Assembly (NCBI GenBank): GCA_018881555.1
Contig: JACAXG010000166.1
Span: 1,180,956-1,244,955 of the forward strand
DNA: 64,000 nucleotides
Reading direction: 5' to 3'
Source of the DNA: Amblyornis subalaris
Lineage: Eukaryota > Chordata > Aves > Passeriformes > Ptilonorhynchidae
Shown here in pieces: positions 63,370 to 64,000 of this stretch. The notes beneath the pieces are model-generated. The model saw only the letters and a program-made list of their open reading frames with translations, did not search any database and was not told where the DNA came from. Made by a program: the position numbers and the translations under genes. The first letter of the stretch is position 1. Each line of letters starts with the position of its first letter.

Positions 63370-64000
63370 GATCCAACTTACCAGAGGTGGGACTGCCCCA
63401 ACCCTCCTCACCCTTACTGACCAGAGCTGAGTCTGCCACACCAACAATTCACCCTCAATAACAACTCCTAGAAATGCCCTTCCCCTCCTCACCCTCAATG
63501 ACCATTTCTGGGACTGGTGCAATCTCTTCTCACCCTCACTGAACATACCTGGGATTTTCCCAAACATTCTCACTCTCCCTCAGCAGAGCTGGGACTGCCC
63601 CACCCACTTCTCACCCTCACTGACAACACCTGGGACTGCCCAATTCCTCCTCACCATCACTCACTATAGCTATAACTGTTCTAATCCTCACTGAAAACAC
63701 CTAAGACTGTCTCCACCCACGTCTCACCCTCACTGAGGAGACCTGGAACTTCCCCCAACACCTGGTCACCATCACCGATTTAACTGAAACTGCTCAGATC
63801 CTCCTCATCCTCACTGACCAGAGCTGTGACTGCCCCACCCATTTGACAACCTCACTGTCCTTGCCCGAGACTATCCTCAACCTCCTCACAATCACTGACT
63901 ATAGCTTGCACTGCCCCACCCACTTCTCACCCTCACTCTCCTTACCTGGCACTTCCCAAAAAATCCCCAACCTCACTGCCCATAGCTAGGATGCCCCCAC
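63370..64000 (-). repeat. same minisatellite in inverted orientation, runs off the window
   Basis: From about 63370 the + strand abruptly carries the reverse complement of the unit (for example CCCCACCC, TTCTCACCCTCACTGA and the CCTGGGACTGCCC block). It continues to the last base, giving about 15 copies in the window. The variant units appear in the same relative order when read on the reverse strand: a 'gattgcaccagtccc' unit, then a 'catttctagg' unit (63460-63530). Only a few bases separate the opposite orientations at the junction. Confidence 0.97.

Noticed and set aside
60553..63573. Open frames of up to about 105 codons in both directions across 60.5-63.6 kb, giving repetitive Val/Ser/Gly/Trp-rich or Thr/Pro/His-rich proteins
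   Set aside because: They are translations of the 40-41 bp minisatellite. The unit has few stops in some frames, frames shift between 40- and 41-base units, and both strands are open at once.
60371..64000. Possible CRISPR array because of regularly spaced repeats
   Set aside because: The repeats are directly adjacent and degenerate with no unique spacers, the orientation flips, and the genome is vertebrate.

Overview
The window looks like nuclear DNA from a bird, possibly a songbird. The main evidence is the interspersed repeats. There are several CR1 LINE copies in both orientations, some ending in the typical avian CR1 3' tail with its short ATTCTATG-type repeat. There are two LTRs that resemble passerine endogenous-retrovirus LTRs. 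Old MIR-like SINE fragments and one very old L3/CR1-clade LINE are also present. Isolated single N bases are scattered throughout and look like unresolved base calls. No prokaryotic gene organisation, operon, CRISPR array, rRNA or tRNA was found. The bird assignment is inferred from repeat families remembered from the literature; no search was run.

Layout. 1-11 kb: non-coding, with a MIR fragment (2365-2745), a CR1 3' tail (5005-5200), a longer CR1 copy with decayed ORF2 (7560-8335) and an antisense CR1 (10240-10590). 11.1-12.2 kb: a CpG-richer patch holding a good RFX-type X-box, a homeodomain-site direct repeat and a probable solo LTR (11519-11975). 12.3-34.7 kb: a long stretch with no recognisable gene. 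It holds three small CR1 pieces, three AT-rich segments that look like candidate conserved non-coding elements (sequence texture only), and a CTCF-like motif at 30233. 34.7-37.4 kb: MIR-like fragments around an antisense ancient LINE of about 1.9 kb, into which a younger CR1 is inserted.

43.9-45.2 kb: the only convincing protein-coding segment. It is a candidate terminal exon on the + strand (43875-44143) with an upstream splice acceptor, a stop codon, and an AT-rich probable 3' UTR with clustered AATAAA signals near 45143-45203. I do not recognise the protein. If the exon is real, much of the sequence before it is likely intron of the same gene. 45.2-60.4 kb: non-coding, with a reverse-strand LTR at about 49883-50160 that keeps CCAAT, TATA and polyadenylation elements, and a CR1 fragment at 57150. 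60.4-64.0 kb: a large degenerate minisatellite with a 40-41 bp unit, continuing past the window edge. Its orientation flips abruptly at about 63370. Marker variants inside it recur at multiples of the unit, which suggests a loose higher-order repeat.

Most predicted open frames are chance frames or lie inside repeats. I found no new multi-gene system. The most unusual structure is the inverted minisatellite; the most useful gene lead is the orphan terminal exon.
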